Shown here piece by piece: positions 25,490 to 37,060 of a DNA stretch of 64,000 nucleotides. The position numbers were made by a program, and so were the translations under genes. The stretch is from Warburgia ugandensis (lineage: Eukaryota; Streptophyta; Magnoliopsida; Canellales; Canellaceae): assembly GCA_035236585.1 (NCBI GenBank), contig CP141128.1:26069618-26133617 (forward strand), read 5' to 3'. The notes beneath the pieces were generated by a model that was given only the letters and a program-made list of their open reading frames with translations, was not told the DNA's origin and made no database searches. Position 1 is the stretch's first letter. Each line of letters opens with the position of its first letter.

Positions 25490-26650
25490 GATCTCTTGCT
25501 GAGGTCAAGCAATTTTCATGGTATGCATGTACTATCCTAATCAAGTCATTAGAAGATGCATACCAAATAGTGAACTTCATCAAATCATTTCATTTTTCCA
25601 TAAGCATGTGTGTGGGGGCCATTTTAGTGCAAGAAAGATGGTTGTAAAAATTTTGCAATGTGATTTCTATTGACCTATCATTTTTAGGGATTCACATGCT
25701 TATTGCATACCATGTCCACATTGTTAATAGTTAGAAAGTATAGGAAAAAGAGATATGGTGTCTTTAAACCCCATTCTAATTATTGAGCCTTTTGACGTTT
25801 ATGGCATCTACTTTATGGGACCTTTCCACAGCTCCTTTGGTTACCTCTACATCCTTATGCGAGTGGACTGTGTCTAAATGGGTGGAAGCCATCATATGTA
25901 AGACCAATGATCACAATGTGGTGGTCAAGGTTTTAAAAGAAAATATTTTTGCATGCTTTGGTACTCCACAGGCCATAATTAGTGATGGGGACAAAAACTT
26001 TTGTAATAGTGTTTGAGAACTAAGTGAAAACATATGGTGTTACCCATAGAATTGGTACCCCTACCATCCTTAGACTAGTGGGTAGGTAGAAGTGTCAGAT
26101 AGGGAGATAAAGTGGATATTTGAAAAGCCAATTAATCCTAGTTAGAACGACTAATCTTTAAAACTTAGTGATGCATTATGGGTCTAGTGTACTGCATTTA
26201 AAACCCATATAGGCATTTCGACCTATTGTCTAATATTTGGAAAGGCCTGTCAACTTTCAGTAGAACTTGAGCATAAAGCATATTGGGCCACTAAAAAGCT
26301 CGATTTGACTTAGATAGTGCTGGGACCCACAAAAAGCTCCAACTCAATGAGTTGGATGAACTTGACGTAGCATGAGTCTGCTAAGATATGCAAGGACCAA
26401 ATGAAAGCCCATCATGGTAAACACATTTGTGTATGTTCATTACACCGGGACAAAAGGTCCTTTTATGTAATACTAGGTTGCATTTATTTCTTGGAAAACT
26501 TCGTTCTTGATGGACTAGACCCTACATTGTATGTATTGTCTACTCCCATGGGGCTGTCAAGATTGAAAAGGATGGGGAGATTACCAAAGTTGCACAATGG
26601 TTGAAACCCTATTCAAAGTTAGTAAACCTTGAAATAGAGGAGATTTTACT
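25490..26650 (+). pseudogene. Integrase relic, element C
   Basis: The zinc-binding HHCC region is visible near 25600-25725 (HVCGGHFSARK ... CIPCPHC). The catalytic core follows at 25783-26016 with KWVEAIICKTNDHNVVVK and ENIFACFGTPQAIISDGD. The first catalytic aspartate of the G-I-D-F-M-G-P motif is changed to tyrosine (GIYFMGP), while the second (ISDG) is kept. The C-terminal part at 26220-26640 shows [13 protein letters not shown] and, near the end, LDPTLYVLSTPMG and KVAQWLKPYSK-like pieces in shifting frames. The role would be strand transfer of the cDNA into the host DNA. It is defective. Confidence 0.85.
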
Positions 26651-28348
26651 TAAGGAACCAGTCTACCATGACCCACCATAGCATGTCCCATGACACTAGC
26701 ATCCATCATGAGTCTAGCATTCATCAATGTCTTTTATCATTATACTAAAATAGTATGTCAGGCTGAAGACGTTAAACTTAGCATTCATTGGGAAGCAACC
26801 TAGCATTACTAGAGTCTCATTGTTCTACAATACCCATCCAGCATGTAGTGATCCTATATTTCAAAACATTGGGAACAATGTTTAGTTTAGGTTAGGACAC
26901 ATAGATATGCATGAGATTTTTAAGTTTTTCTTGTATTTTTGAAAAATAAAAAAAATTTGAGTTTTGAGTTTTTTGGGTCAAGTTCCTTTATTGTGATGAG
27001 AATTAAAATTTTTGAATCTTAGTATTTCTTCTACTTTAGCTTATTAATAGACATGCATATGGTTAATTCTGCATTTTATTTATGTCCTAAAGAGTTTTAT
27101 GAAAGTTAAATCTCAGAACACACAATACATAGTCTGGACATATAGATGGTTATGACTTAGAAACCTTGAGGAAAATTAGTGGAGATTTGTACCTACATGA
27201 GTATTAGAGTATCATCTTTCTAAGGGATAGATATAATTCCATAATTTCTTAAGTGAACATCAACTTTGAAGGATCCTAGTATCTTTGTTTTAGTCAATTG
27301 CCAAGAATCACAAAGGAAGTGCTGAATTTCTTTCCTAAACATTTATTGAATTTGATAGGCTTTAAGAAACCTAGGAAATGAGATAGGCTATCCTTGTTTT
27401 AGCCCAGAGACATAAAGCCTACCCAATATATTATACAACTAGTTAAACCCTTTGAGCCTCTTAGTAAGCCTTTTATTTTCAAAACCCATCTACCTTAACC
27501 CAGAAATCCAATTAAAATAACCATTACCTATATTTCAAAAATGAGAAGAAATGGTAGAAAGAGGACAAAAAGGACAAAAATCTAAAGTGAAAATATCAAA
27601 ATACTTAGAAACATTTTCTTCAAAGAAGTATAAAATACAAAGAAAATCAAAAGAATTATCACAAAAAATATATAAAAATGTTGAGAGAAAGGAAAAATAG
27701 AAAAGATATTCACTTCAGTGCACTCAAAAGAGAAGTTGTCCAACATTCATTTAAGACCTCTACTCAGATTTGAAACCTTGAATCCTTTTACTTTTTCTTT
27801 CAGAACCAGTCCTAACCCTAAGTTTTGTCCTATCTAAAGACTTGCTGATCTTAAAGGTGGAAGATAGTGTTAATGAGAACATAAATATGAAGGACTTATG
27901 GTGAACCATTCTTACTATTATTGGTAATGACATCCATTCTTAGATATCACATTCCTTTGTCTCATTTATGCTTATAAGATTATGTGAACCATTAGTATTG
28001 TTAAATTGGCCACATAGTGAGAAAATTGGGCACATTTATGCTCATAAGAGCTTCATTTCCTATATATATTAGAGAAAATTGAGGTTAAGAATGGAGAGAA
28101 TTGTAACATGTAGAATTTACCATCCATCTTTATTAAGTTGTTAAAAATAGTAGAGTACTAATGGATGAAAATTCTTTGAGATAAACTAAGCAACTTAGCC
28201 TTATTGAATTTTATGGGTATATTCATTGCAAACCCTCATGAGGCCTAACTCATCTACTAGTAAATGCAATCATGAATACATACAAAAATAGTAACCATTA
28301 CGTTTTCATGATCCTTTGCATGTTTTACTCGAGACAACCAAAATGCTA
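26651..28348 (+). mobile_element. Element C 3' non-coding region
   Basis: The long untranslated stretch between integrase and the polypurine tract is typical of Athila-group elements, which sometimes carry an env-like frame here; I see none. It has the family's 'AACATTGGGAACAATGTTTAG' region near 26857 and an A-rich part at 27530-27720. Both have antisense counterparts in E1 (31815-32830). Confidence 0.7.
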
Positions 28349-28359
28349 GTTGGGTGGTG
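28349..28359 (+). other. Polypurine tract of element C
   Basis: GTTGGGTGGTG directly abuts the TGATAAGT start of the 3' LTR. It is a degenerate form of the G-rich tract that primes plus-strand synthesis. Confidence 0.6.
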
Positions 28360-30643
28360 TGATAAGTAGTTAATTTTGCATAAAAAGTAACCAATTACTA
28401 GCTCATGTATTATAAATTATAGGCATTATCCTAAGGTTTTTTAAAACATTCATGACACATGCATTTCTAAGCTAGTGGTTAAAATCTTTGATATTTCTCA
28501 AGTTCAGAAGCTAAACCAGAGTAAGTATGTGAATTTTCATAAAATTTTAAGTATTAATTGGGGTTTTTTTAATCTTTTTTAGGTATTGAAAGGATGATCC
28601 AACAACCGAGATTGGTTTGGATGAGAAATAAGGATTTAGATCAACCTAGAAAGCAAGGGCCTAAATTTTATCATTCTAAAGATCAAGCAAGGGTTATGAT
28701 CATCATAGGGCAAGAAAAAGAGTTCAAGAGAACAATTAGAAGAATCAAATATGACTAAAATGGGTCCATGCATAATCCATGCAATTCCACCATCTTTGCA
28801 TGACAAATGGAGCCATGCAAGCCACCTTAGCCACATGAGCTATGCCAGGATAAGCTAAGCCATGTGAGCCATGAAGCTAAGGGATTCAAGCCACTCAAGA
28901 CACCAAGCAAGAAGCCATCAAAGTGAGAATGAAGCCATATAAGATAAGTCAGATGGAATCACGTGATTGGAAAAGATTTCATGAAATTATCCACATGTTA
29001 AAACCATGATTTTTAAGAAATAATTAGCAAGGAACATATGAGATTTATCAATAAGAAGATAGGCAAGCACATGTGGACCAATAAGAGGAAAGATTCCAAC
29101 CTCATCTTTCTAATTCCCTCTTTCTCTATCGCGCTCTCACTCATTATGCAACCATTAGAAGGGAAATCACATTTTTCTCCTTTCTAATATCCCCTCCATG
29201 TCAACTTTCTAAAACCCTATACTCCATATTTCCCATGTTCTTAATCCCATCCATGATCTTCCACGTCCCAGCTTCTAATTCTTTGCAATTCCCATGATAG
29301 ATCTCCTCCTAAGTATCCCATGATTTCCCATTCCAATTCCACCTTCCCATCCTCACTTTCTAAATCTTATCCTTATTTCTTTCCTCAAATCTTACTCTCT
29401 TTCCCCTTCTCTTAGGCTAGGATCATAGCAAGTTAGAAGGGCAAAACTTCTATAAAACAAGCCTAGGGTTCTCCACGTCTAAAATAATAAGAAGAGGGGA
29501 GTTCCATGCCTCCCACCGTGGATGCTCTCTAGGGTTTGGGATGTCTCCCACCTTGGCAGATCTTGAGGTTTTTAAGTATTCTCATTGGATGTTCCATGCC
29601 TACCTCCATCCCAGCATTTCCAAGCTTCTTTTCGCTAAGTCTTGCATGCAATTTCTAGGTTGGTTTGCTTTTCTTATTTCTTTCCTTATTGGCTTTCTTT
29701 GTTTGTTTGTTCCATGCACATAGTTCTAGGTTCTCTTCTTTGGTTGATTTGGCTTTAATTTATTCTAGATCTCTTTGATTCAATGCAACTATCTCTTGAA
29801 GTGAAAGCCAAGAGGTAGTAGCTTTTGAATCACCCTTGTTTCTCTTTACTTGCTTGTCTTGTTGTAATCTTTGCTTTGGATCATCTTTACTCTTGTAATT
29901 TCATTCCCATCTTTATTTCACCTTTCTCTTTGATTCTCTTTTGGGGTTTCACATGCATGCTAGCTTAGGTAACAATTAGAGAAGGTCGAATACAAGTTAT
30001 TTGGTTATTTTTAGATCTTTGAATAGTGCACAAGCTGCTTGTATTATTTTTAAGTTTAGATGAATAATGCACACTATGTTGTAATCATGATTCATTCAAT
30101 AAAAAAATTATTTCATCTAAGTCTTCTTTGGTGCATGTGCCTTCGTTCCATGCACACTTTCCATGGATTTTTATAATGCTTTAAAACTATTGAATCTTGC
30201 TTTCATGCTCACATGTGCACCTTTATTGCTTAATTCCATACAAAATTCCTTTTTGAGGTTCGTGAGCACACTCCCATAGCCTATGCACACTTCTCTTAAA
30301 TTATATTTGTATCCCCTGATTGATTACTTTAGTTCATGTTTAGGTTCCTTTAATTGTTGCATAAGTTAGTTGATGCTTGATTAGTTTTAGTTAGTTTCTA
30401 AGTTTAGAAAGTTTTATTTTTTGAAAGTTTCCTTAGTTTAGTTTCTAATTCCATGCATATTTCCATTTCCATGCTCTTTTAATTCTTGGAATAAATCAAA
30501 TGCAATCATTCTTTGGATAGGATAGGTAATCTAAGCAAGTCCAATTACATAAAAAAATCCATGAGATTCCTCATGGAATTGACCTCACTTGCATAAAAGA
30601 ACTACATTGACTCATGTGCTAGCAAGTAATATTAAAGCTACAC
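28360..30643 (+). repeat. 3' LTR of Athila-like element C
   Basis: Starts TGATAAGT, the same as the LTR at 57334, and ends AATATTAAAGCTACA as the 5' LTR at 558. 2284 bp. It includes a region of repeated 'agccat/aagcca' words (28800-28930) shared with 57620-57830. The TATA box is at 29451. The short open frames are not supported as genes. Confidence 0.88.
29451..29457 (+). promoter_or_regulatory. TATA box in element C 3' LTR
   Basis: TATAAAA in a plausible position about 1.1 kb into the LTR. The inverted copy at the left edge of the window has lost it. Confidence 0.5.
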
Positions 30644-30644
30644 A

Positions 30645-31806
30645 GCTAGCCATCCATCCCTAGCATTTCCACTCCTAAAACTATATAAATAAGAGGTTAA
30701 GGAGAAGGAAAACCCATCTCTTACCTTTTCCTTGACCTTGAAAGATAAACTTAGGGAAAATAGAGGGAGAGAGATCACCCTTGCTAAAACTCTTACAAGA
30801 TCAAAGACAATCCATTGGAGAAGAGGTAAGGAAGCTCAACCATCCTCATTTTCCTTTGTTTCTTTCTTCCATCTTCTTTCTCATTCCCCCTTATTTGTTT
30901 TCCATTCTTTCACTACCTCCATCAATATTACCTTCTCCCTTACACACCTTCCACCATAACCATATACACATCTCTTCCATCCTACACACTAGCCTTTTCC
31001 ACCTTGCTCCAGCATAGCATTCCATCCACTTCATCACCTTTCTTCCGTTCTTAAACTACACACATACTCTTTACCCTCCTCTCCCTTACACACATCCTTA
31101 TTTAGATAACCTCTCCATTCCATCTTCTGGTCTTCCACCTATTATATTTTCTCTTTCTTTGGGATTTGAGGATCTAAGGAAAAGGAGGAACACCTTGTGC
31201 CCTTTTGTGGCAACCATGGTTAATTGCAATTCCTAAAGCATGGTTAAGAAACAATTTGGGTTTGTGGCATGTGGGGTTAATAAGAAGTGAAAGCTTGGTT
31301 ATGGATTAGTGTACTTTTGATTGAATGTAATTGTGTAGGCCCTTGTTGAGTGACAAAACAAAGTAAGTCATAAAGTGTAATTCAAGCCAAGAAAAGAAGA
31401 AGAAGACCTATCAAGATCCTTGTTGGGTGACACAACAAAGCACTCCTATAGTGACCACTTCAAGAAAGTTTCTTATTTACTTTCTTTTCCTTTATTAACA
31501 TCTTTACTTTCCATTGTAATCAAAGTTTGATTAATGAAAAGGTTATTTTCCTTTCCTTAGTTAGTTTAGCTATTTACTTGCTTACTTGTTTACTTAGATA
31601 GTTTCCTTAATTTGCTGTATTTACTTGCTTTGATTGATTAGTTTAGTTGCTTTAGTTTAATGGTCTTTCCTTTCTCTTAAAGTTGGCTAGGTTAAAGTAC
31701 AAGTAACTTAGTTTTAATTAACTCCTTTTAATCATAGAGTCCTCGTGACTTCTATCCATATTTGCCAATTCTATACTTCAATAGAGTCGTGCACTTGTGG
31801 TAACAT
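30645..31806 (+). repeat. LTR D, 3' part (Athila-type, truncated)
   Basis: It begins right after the C LTR, so C may have been inserted into this LTR. It has a TATA box (30682-30689), then a pyrimidine-rich leader, then the shared block with 'ccttgttgagtgacaaaaca' and 'GAGTCCTCGTG'. It ends 'gtgcacttgtggtaacatca', as other LTRs here do. No usable primer site follows. The upstream half of this LTR is not in the window. Confidence 0.7.
30682..30689 (+). promoter_or_regulatory. TATA box in LTR D, with splice-donor-like site downstream
   Basis: TATATAAA is followed about 140 bp later by AAGAG|GTAAGG (GT at 30826), the start of a T/C-rich stretch. The same AG|GTAAGT sequence stands at 55346-55353 in LTR H. 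Confidence 0.5.
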
Positions 31807-31814
31807 CAATTTTT

Positions 31815-32830
31815 TTGTTCTACCCATAAGAGTGAACATTTCCTTCTTTTTCATTGGCCATTTTTCATTTTTTTTTTTATCCTTTTATCCTTTTAGATTT
31901 TTGGTATATCATTTTCTCCAAATTTTCAACTGTTTTTCCATCCTTTTTGATGTTCATCGCTTGAATTGTATTGCTCATACTTTTTCTTCAAGATAATTCT
32001 TTAACCATCTCTCAATGTTTCTAGAACAACTAGGTAATGGATATATTATAGGGGTTCAATAGGGTAAGAGTGAATTGGTTTCCAAAGAAAAGGGCTTAGC
32101 AAAAAGGTTGAAGGGGTTAACTAGTGGAAAATAACATAGGAAGGTTAAAGGCCCAGTGTTTACCAAGTTTAACTTTTCATGGAGTACGTTAGAAAAAGAA
32201 ATAAAAAGATGAACTAATTGTTCATAAATAAATTGACTATTCAAAAAGTCCAAATTCTCATCCTGGTAAAGGAACTTATTATAAAATTTTCACACATTAT
32301 TTTTCTTCTCAAAATTTTCACAAATATTTAGAAAATAACTAAGAAAAACTTTGGACACATCAAAATTTGAAACACCTTGCCCCTAGACTTCAATTAAATA
32401 TTCTCCTCAATGTTTAGAATTACATACCATATGTAAATAAAATAATAAACATGAGAGAAAGGGTAAGAAAGATAGTACCTCCACTCCCAAGATAGTGCAC
32501 TGATATGTTTGATGTGGATAAAGATGCAAAATATACAATAATAATGCAAATGCAACTCTATGACACCTAAACTAACTAATCTATGAAACCTTAAACCTAA
32601 CTAAGTATGGAGTTTTTAGAAAAATCACTCCATTTTAGAATTTATAGCAGTCAATGTACAATCTCCACCTAAAAATGTATGGGGCTGATAGCAATATAAC
32701 ATGAGGGACCACCATGAACAAAAATTTCTTTGTACTAGATCATGAGTACTAGGCCCTTGATTTGTCAAATTGTGTATATGGGACTACAAATTTTCCTCCC
32801 CTTTTACATCTTCCTGACAGCTAGGGCTAA
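31815..32830 (-). mobile_element. E1: Athila 3' non-coding region, antisense
   Basis: On the minus strand it parallels the 3' region of element C. 'acattgaggagaat' near 32420 corresponds to 26857. The 'agttaaccccttcaacc' piece near 32110 corresponds to about 27445. An A-rich segment (31815-31960) corresponds to 27540-27720. No protein is readable. Confidence 0.65.
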
Positions 32831-33395
32831 GCTCACTCTGCATCTACCTAAAAGTTCTTTATTTTTATCTTGAACAGAGAAAATAATGGGGCTTATACCC
32901 TCACTAATATCTTTTGTACACCTTAGAGTTTGTTGATGTTTGGCCATAACATCAATTTGCTCTCCTTTCTCTTCTATATTAGACTCTAGGATAGAAGGCA
33001 AGGGATTAGATGAATTGAAACAATCATAGTACTCATTTTTTGGGATAGGTGGCAGGTTCAAATTAGGTGTGTTTTGTGCAATGAAAGGCTTGAATGGGAA
33101 ATCAAAAAATGTGATGGGTCCTACTTGGTCTTTTCATTGATAAGTGTCTATTAATGGCACATTACTAAGTAAACCATTCACTTCATGAATGGATCTATTT
33201 ATATCCAAATCATCAAAATCAAAATGAGCTAGACAAGCTTGAAGAGGATCAGTGTTGGAGGGTGATAGGGATGGTAGACTCTATATCATATTACTTCAAT
33301 AAAATCTTCAGAGCTTTGTTGTCCTGCATTAAAGACATTAAGCTTAATTTCCATGTTCTTAAAGGACAATTGCATAGCGTCATTTAAACAATTAA
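32831..33395 (-). pseudogene. E1: Athila protease-RT linker relic
   Basis: Minus-strand frames show an EWPFLVVSS...NCLNDAMQLSFKNMEIKLNVFNA-type stretch (33330-33440), matching the G-W-P-F-L-A-T-S-N-A-I linker in E2. Closer to the end (32804-33061) is a frame with KHQQTLRCTKDISEGISP, resembling the lead-in to Athila RT. It breaks off at about 32830, where the sequence jumps to the 3' non-coding region, so RT and integrase are deleted. Confidence 0.65.
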
Positions 33396-33770
33396 TTATC
33401 ATGCTCGATACGACCAAGAATGGCCATTCCAAAATGACTAAAATTTGACTACTAGGGTTTGCTCAGGCTGTGTATCTAAGACAAGAAAGCCTACTAGAAA
33501 TAAAATCTTATCAACCTGAACTAATACATACTCTACTACACTACGAGGAATTTTAACTAGCCTATCTGCCAATTATATTGTGGTGGTAGTCCTTTTCATC
33601 TTGCCTAAACCTAATTCCTTATATACAATATAAGGCAATAGGTTAACACTAGACTCTAAGTCAAGTAGTTCCTTATCAATTGTGTGTTCCCCAGTCACAC
33701 ATGATATAATAGGGCATCCTAGATCCCTATACTTCGATGGGGTTCTATGTTGTAAGATTTAGCTTACTTG
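33396..33770 (-). pseudogene. E1: Athila aspartic protease relic
   Basis: On the minus strand it reads GCPIISCVTGEHTIDKE, then LLDLESSVNLLPYIVYKELG and KMKRTTTTI. This is clearly the same domain as at 23195, 36800 and 54890. The family's DLGxSVN active site is DLESSVN here (glycine to glutamate), and a stop follows the threonine run. Confidence 0.8.
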
Positions 33771-34035
33771 CTAGGTGAGATATGCATTCTTTAGCACCTA
33801 ATGTTTTCTCTTGTGGGTGTAGAGGATTTTTAGAAATTTAGCATAAGAAGGTACATCTTTTCATGGCATTAAGCAATGGTATATTTATATTCACCTATTT
33901 AACCATATAGATTAGCTTATGAAAATTATTGTCCTTCTTAGACATTTTGAAATCCTGAGGAAATGGAGCCTTTGGAATATAATGTAGTTCAGGACTAGGG
34001 TAAGGAGAAGTAGGAGGAGGTTCTGGAAGATTTGG
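33771..34035 (-). pseudogene. E1: gag C-terminal relic
   Basis: Minus-strand words KAPFPQDFK and NINIPLLNAMK match the gag-protease linker of element C (22950-23060). It is cut at about 34035, where it meets a B-family LTR fragment. Confidence 0.7.
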
Positions 34036-35388
34036 GAAAAGAGATCACTCCTTAAATGTAGGAGGATTTGATGAATGCATTTACATGGGATATACATGAT
34101 TGAACTCATGATCTTATGTTGACAAGAGTAATGTTAATACCTGTATTAAATCTCTTGAAAACCTTATGATGCAACCAAACACATATAAGATGGTTAAGGA
34201 CTAGACTATAAGTGAATAGGAAACTAGAAAATATTTCAACCCTAAGTAAACAGACATATGGTCTGATATATATGAAATCTATTTTACATACAAGCTTGGA
34301 GGCTTATGAGTTTGTTTTAATAGGCATAAGCCTAGGGGGATGCTATTTCTAGAGGAGTTATAAGGGTTTGGCCACCCGCTCCTTGAAATTTGATGATTTG
34401 ATGATACCTTGCCCTATGAGAGGCTAAAAGTCGGGTGGGGCAATTATGGGAAGGCCTCCACTGTGAAAGTCCTGTCCCCCCATACGGGCAGTGACATAAT
34501 ATTTTCCACCGTGGTATCAGTGGTGAACAAGGCAGTTATCTGAGCACGCTAATACAGATCAAACTGCAGCATGGCAACCTTTTTTATTATTTTGCACTAT
34601 GATGCATATGAGAATAGGCATAGTGAAATGCCTTATGTTTTAGCATAATGAAATGCTAGGTAATTGTATATTACCAATATTTCCCAAGAAAGGAAATTCC
34701 CAATGTAAGATTAGTTGAAATAGTAAATTCTCATAATGGAGAGAATTGATCAGCTTAGTTGGAAAATGATATTTGACTACTTTCATAAATTTAACTGGTT
34801 TACTCATGAAGAGTATGTTTGTATATAAATATACATAAATTACAAAGTAAAGAGTAGAGACATGAATATGTTGAGGGATAATGGGATTATGAAGTATTGG
34901 AATTACATTGTCAATTATTATGCTTCTTGAATCCCCTACCAAGCATTGCTTGCTGAGATATTGTACTTGTTGCAATATCTCAGATACAGGGAAGGAGAGT
35001 TAGGAGCTGATGACGATAGAAGACTTGAAGAGAATAATCTTCAAGGTATACCCTTGAATACATGTATTTTGCTTTGTTGAGAGTTTTATTGTATGGTAAG
35101 CTTGAGTTTTGGATTATATAATTTGGACAAGTATTGTAATAGATTTGGCTGTACTATGAACCACTGGATGGATTCTGGAATGTAATAAAAGTATATTCCT
35201 TCAATGGAATTTTATTTTGTACACAAATTGTACTTATGTTATGTATGAAGTGGTGACTTGGGTTTTCAAAACAAGTTCTAAAGAAAAGAATTTTCGCTGC
35301 TTTGTTTTGCGAAATTTTTTTACACTCTTAAGGGCCCTGCCATTCAAAATACATTACAAAACGTGTTACAAAAACCCGGGTCGTCACA
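34036..35388 (+). repeat. B-family LTR fragment, opposite orientation to element B
   Basis: Its reverse complement matches 1111-1979 and then 10284-11040 of the B left LTR without interruption. Its right end is GGGTCGTCACA, the complement of the LTR start TGTGACGACCC. The left end is internal to the LTR, so the fragment is truncated. It lacks element A: GCTGCAG (rc near 34564-34570) is joined to the sequence that precedes A in element B. It is therefore an empty-site witness for the A insertion. It also preserves the part deleted from B's right LTR. Confidence 0.85.
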
Positions 35389-35890
35389 CTTCAATATTTC
35401 AGAAGATGGATATTTTCCAATATCAAGATGATGAGCTTTCAAACTTTAGATTAGTTTTTTTATTCAATGGAGAATGAAAATGTATATATTTACTTTTGTG
35501 TTATGGATTCAATTGTAGTTAAAGGAATATGTTGTGACATGATTATGTCTGGAGGTTCTGGGAAGTGATAAGTTTTGTGTATTTGTTTTTAAAGTAGTGA
35601 AATCATTTGTATTTTTTATTAGGTGTTCCACTCACATGCGTTAAATGTGCATATGTCCAAAAAATAGAGGTCTGCCTAATTTTTGGTATAAATGTGACAT
35701 TCATTTCACCATAAAATCCTTCTGTTTTGTGTAAAAATGACACTCTGGATTTTCAAAAAAACTTAGTAGAAAAAACAAGAAAGAAAAAGAAAATTTCTAC
35801 TGTTTTGATTTCAAAATGAATTTCAAATAAGGGATATCCTAAATTTTGAAAAAGTTTCCAAAAAGCATTTTGAAAACCCTGAGTGTCACA
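35389..35890 (+). repeat. Unidentified LTR-like end between B-type fragment and E2
   Basis: The right end GAGTGTCACA, read in reverse as TGTGACACTCAGGG, looks like an LTR start. The following ~150 bp (35730-35880) weakly resemble the start of the A LTR ('ttttgaaaa..cc.gagtgtcat'). The left end is unclear. No coding potential. It sits in the E2 reverse-transcriptase region, as an insertion would. Confidence 0.45.
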
Positions 35891-36330
35891 TACTAGCATG
35901 ACTTTAGAATTCTTGATTGCAACTTGAACTGAGCTGACCTAAGTGCTATCACAAATGGAGTAGCTAATTCCCACATATAAGAAATTTAACACTTAAGTTC
36001 TCATGACTTCCTTCTTGTTTGGGTTAAAATGTCTTTATATCTCCCTAGAACTCTTTGCATTCTCCTCAAGATGAATGTGATGCATACAAATGGTAGGGCT
36101 TATACGCTTTATGTCAACTATTGTCCACCATAGAGATGTATTATGTTCTCAATGAACACCAAGTAGCTTACCTTCCTATTCATTATTAAGATGTAAAGTG
36201 ATGATAACAAGCAAGGTACCAATGGGGCCTAAAAATGCATATTTTAAACTTCTAGATCAAATTTTTAGGTCCATGGTGGGTGGTTTTTTGATAGATGGAA
36301 TAGGTGTACCCTTTGGAGTGAAAGAGACTC
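35891..36330 (-). pseudogene. E2: start of Athila reverse transcriptase, antisense
   Basis: Minus-strand frames give HHIHLEENAKSSREI, FNPNKKEVMRT and VLNFLYVGISYSICDST, the well-known beginning of Athila RT (family form RIHLEENAKPSREMQRRLNP). The relic stops abruptly at 35891, where LTR-like sequence begins. The RT core is not found beyond the inserted block. Confidence 0.8.
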
Positions 36331-36370
36331 TACTAAGGCTTTCCATTTTGAAGTATCCATTAACGGTATA

Positions 36371-36661
36371 GCATCAAGTAAAGCATTAATTTCATGATTA
36401 AAATTGTCTATGTTAAAATATTAGTCGAAATGAGATAGATAAGCCTCAAGAGGATCAGAGGTAGAGGATGATAGGAATGTTCCATGTACTAAACTCTTGA
36501 TCATGTTAACCACGTACAGCATCAAGTAAAGCATTAACTTCATGATTGAAATTGTCTATGTTAAAATATAAGTTAAAATGAGATAGATAAGACTCCAGAG
36601 GATCAGAGCTAGAGGATGATAGGAATGTTCCATGTACTAGACTCTTGATCATGTTAACCAC
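36371..36661. repeat. 148-bp tandem duplication inside E2
   Basis: The unit starting 'gcatcaagtaaagcatta' at 36371 is repeated from 36519 with a few substitutions, both units ending near 'gatcatgttaaccac'. 148 is not a multiple of three, so it breaks the reading frame of the protease-RT linker. Confidence 0.9.
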
Positions 36662-36802
36662 AAATGAATTATTAATTCCTAAGTGTTGATGTCTAGCATT
36701 AAAAACATTTAATTTGATTTTCAAATTACTGAAGGACAACTTCACAATAGCATTCGTACATTTGATTATTGCATTAGATGTGGCAAGGAAAGGCCATCCC
36801 AA
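36506..36802 (-). pseudogene. E2: Athila protease-RT linker relic
   Basis: A 98-codon frame on the minus strand begins MGWPFLATSNAIIKCTNAI and later has DPLESYLSHFNLYFNIDN and EVNALLDA, matching the linker in element C (NPLEACLASF, EVNNLLDAIP). It runs from the end of protease to the tandem duplication. Confidence 0.8.
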
Positions 36803-37060
36803 AATGATATGAATGTGACTACTAGGGTTTGTAAAGATACATCTTAATGAGGTACTTTAATTAATTGATCTACTAATTGTAGTGTGATATTAGTCAGTTT
36901 TGACTTGTCAGGCCTTAATTGCTCATAAATAGAATATGTCAATAGATTAGCACTTTCCCCTAGATCTAATAGTGCCCTATCAATTATGTGATTCCCATTG
37001 AAATAAGATATGGTGGGACACCCTATCAGGCCTTAATTAATCTCACTTGCTCAATAAGTA
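36803..37060 (-). pseudogene. E2: Athila aspartic protease relic
   Basis: Minus strand GCPTISYFNGNHIIDRALL, then the active-site form DLGESANLL and ITLQLVDQLIKVPH. The catalytic D-L-G is retained, unlike in E1. The domain is cut short by a stop and by divergence before the linker. Confidence 0.8.

Noticed and set aside
36371..36661. Possible CRISPR-like or satellite repeat
   Set aside because: Only two adjacent units with no spacers, in a plant retrotransposon relic; a simple tandem duplication.
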